This document shows positions 62,074 to 64,000 of a DNA stretch of 64,000 bases, piece after piece. Under the pieces are notes generated by a model. It had not been told where the DNA came from and did not search any database. It worked only from the letters and a program-made list of their open reading frames with translations. The number at the start of each line of letters is the position of its first letter. Within the stretch, counting starts at the first letter, position 1. The DNA comes from Dolomitihabitans soli (GTDB taxonomy: Bacteria > Actinomycetota > Actinomycetes > Streptosporangiales > Streptosporangiaceae): the NCBI RefSeq assembly GCF_022213955.1, contig NZ_JAKNTW010000043.1:1-64000 (forward strand), written 5' to 3'. Position numbers and translations under genes: made by a program.

Positions 62074-62077
<4 letters not shown>
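61685..62077 (-). CDS. gcvH: Glycine cleavage system H protein
   Basis: The 130-residue lipoyl carrier shuttles the aminomethyl group between GcvP, GcvT and Lpd. The lipoylated Lys66 lies in [34 protein letters not shown] starts and GDGWMFRI is near the end. The GTG overlaps the gcvT stop (GTGA) and has AGGAGG upstream. The in-frame stretch before it is a gcvT shadow. Confidence 0.96.
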
Positions 62078-63177
<1,100 letters not shown>

Positions 63178-63208
63178 GTTCGCACCTCAGAGGAGTCGGA
63201 TGTGAGCA

Positions 63209-63395
63209 TCCTCCCCCTCTGTCGTGGGTGCCTGAGAGCTTCGCCCGGTTCTTAACCGGACTTTCACCTTCGGCGAGGCGCGACGGCCTGCTTTCCAGAG
63301 GTCACCTGGCCCGCGCGGTCCTTTTCCTTGAGAGGTTCGCGGGGAGGGCTTGCTCCTTCAGGGGCCCTGGCCGGGTGCCAGAGCGCTCTCCCGCG
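63209..63395 (-). promoter_or_regulatory. Tandem glycine riboswitch
   Basis: On the minus strand two glycine aptamers lie in tandem before gcvT. The first (about 63395-63290) has GCGGGAGAG, CTGAAGGAGCAAG, CGAACCTCTCAAGG, AAAAGGACCG and CTCTGGAAAG. The second (about 63288-63209) has GCCGAAGGTGAAAG, GAAGCTCTCAGGCACC and ACAGAGGGGGAGGA. All conserved aptamer boxes are present. Glycine binding normally turns on glycine cleavage genes, so gcvT, gcvH and perhaps sdaA respond to glycine. Confidence 0.93.
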
Positions 63396-63468
63396 TGGGT
63401 TCGCCGGTAACGCGCGACAGCTTATCAGTGCGCGGCGGTCGCGCCAGGCCCCGCCGGGCGATCATCGG

Positions 63469-64000
63469 TCACCGGTCACCCGGCGGGGTCCGGCGATCCG
63501 GCAGCGTCACCGTGGCCTCCAGCGGGAAGTGATCGGAGGTGGTCACCTCGTCAAGGATCGCGAAATCCCGGAAGGCCAGGTCCCGGGTGCCCCAGATCCA
63601 GTCCACCCGGTTGTCCGGCCTGCTCGTCGGCGCGGTGAACTCCGCGCCGTGGCCCGTGACGTCCTGCGCGCTGGTGAACCCGGCCCGGGTGAACGCCGCC
63701 GGCTCGACCGGCCAGGACGGCTTGAAGTTGAGGTCGCCGGCGATCACCGCGGGCCGCACGCCGCCCCACGCCGCGAGCAGGGACTCGATCTGCCGCAGCC
63801 GCGTCGGGGTGTTGCCGTCCCGGTGCTGGAGGTGGGTGGTCATCACCCGCAACCGCCCGGCGACCGTCCCCGCCGCGTAGGACCGCTTCATCGGCCCCGC
63901 CCCGTACGGCAGGCGGCCGGTGCCGACGTCGGTCAGCGGCACCTTCGACAGGATCATGTTGCCGAACTGGCCGTCGGCGGCGGGCGCCCACACGTAGTCG
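63469..64000 (-). CDS. Endonuclease/exonuclease/phosphatase family protein, truncated at window edge
   Basis: The C-terminal 176 residues are present; the start lies beyond the window. AVIAGDLNFKPSWPVE and VDWIWGTRDL, then TSDHFPLEATV, are the EEP metal and catalytic motifs (Asp/Asn and the SDH). MTTHLQHRDGNTPTRLRQIE is the family's middle segment. The substrate could be a phospholipid, a nucleic acid or a phosphate ester. It is not related in function to the riboswitch genes beside it. Confidence 0.85.
   Translation of the reverse strand, partial: DYVWAPAADGQFGNMILSKVPLTDVGTGRLPYGAGPMKRSYAAGTVAGRLRVMTTHLQHRDGNTPTRLRQIESLLAAWGGVRPAVIAGDLNFKPSWPVEPAAFTRAGFTSAQDVTGHGAEFTAPTSRPDNRVDWIWGTRDLAFRDFAILDEVTTSDHFPLEATVTLPDRRTPPGDR

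Overview
This is a very GC-rich chromosomal window from a filamentous, sporulating actinobacterium. It most resembles the Streptosporangiaceae (Nonomuraea or Streptosporangium type). That rests on the very high third-position GC, frequent GTG starts, many leaderless promoters, CysO/Mec/CysM-type cysteine synthesis, DUF3039/DUF2017/DUF3618/DUF6286 proteins, a SapA-like domain and an actinobacterial type VII secretion locus. The genus is an inference and cannot be proved from the sequence alone. Roughly sixty genuine genes are packed densely, many with 4-base start/stop overlaps.

1-7.2 kb is central carbon metabolism. An operon runs from the end of a succinyl-CoA-ligase-type alpha subunit through hydroxypyruvate isomerase, tartronate semialdehyde reductase and a glyoxylate-carboligase-like enzyme to an aldehyde dehydrogenase, so it should turn glyoxylate into glycerate. 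A cytidylate-kinase-like protein and an ACT-domain malic enzyme follow. 7.3-14.6 kb holds housekeeping and unknown genes: YqgE/AlgH, DUF3039, a secreted M43 metalloprotease coupled to an MFS exporter, an SF2 helicase and small membrane proteins. 14.8-15.4 kb is a repetitive coiled-coil gene.

15.3-26.0 kb keeps the gene order of Mycobacterium tuberculosis Rv1330c-Rv1341: pncB, clpS, DUF2017, mec, cysO, cysM, murI, an MBL phosphodiesterase, rph and rdgB. The rhomboid gene expected between cysM and murI is replaced by a Q-rich DUF3352 membrane protein and a thioesterase. A sulfite-oxidase-fold membrane protein follows.

27.8-48.4 kb is an ESX-type type VII secretion locus: mycosin, EccC, EccD, EccB and two WXG100 proteins. 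No EccE or EccA is visible. Around this core are a pseudokinase-like protein and an M23 peptidase that share the same SapA-like C-terminal domain, two YbaB-like proteins, and three translationally coupled pairs of a small helical protein plus a larger WXG-type protein (one ending in a lytic transglycosylase). The cluster also has a Gly/Pro-rich candidate substrate and, at its end, a papain-fold (glutamine-deamidase-type) toxin coupled to a probable Imm35/YrhB-like immunity protein.

48.5-53.8 kb is a MacB-type ABC exporter with a NarL-type two-component system, all on the minus strand. 54.1-54.3 kb carries a tRNA with a short variable arm and the anticodon UAG, which is unusual. Next come bcp, a DUF3618 protein, a secreted protein, an alanine-racemase-fold deaminase/aldolase whose 3' end is tandemly repeated, and an Asp23-associated membrane pair (DUF6286, AmaP-like). 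The AmaP-like gene overlaps a convergent GT-C-like membrane protein by 228 bp. The window ends with sdaA-gcvH-gcvT behind a tandem glycine riboswitch, which couples glycine cleavage to serine deamination, and a truncated endonuclease/exonuclease/phosphatase gene.
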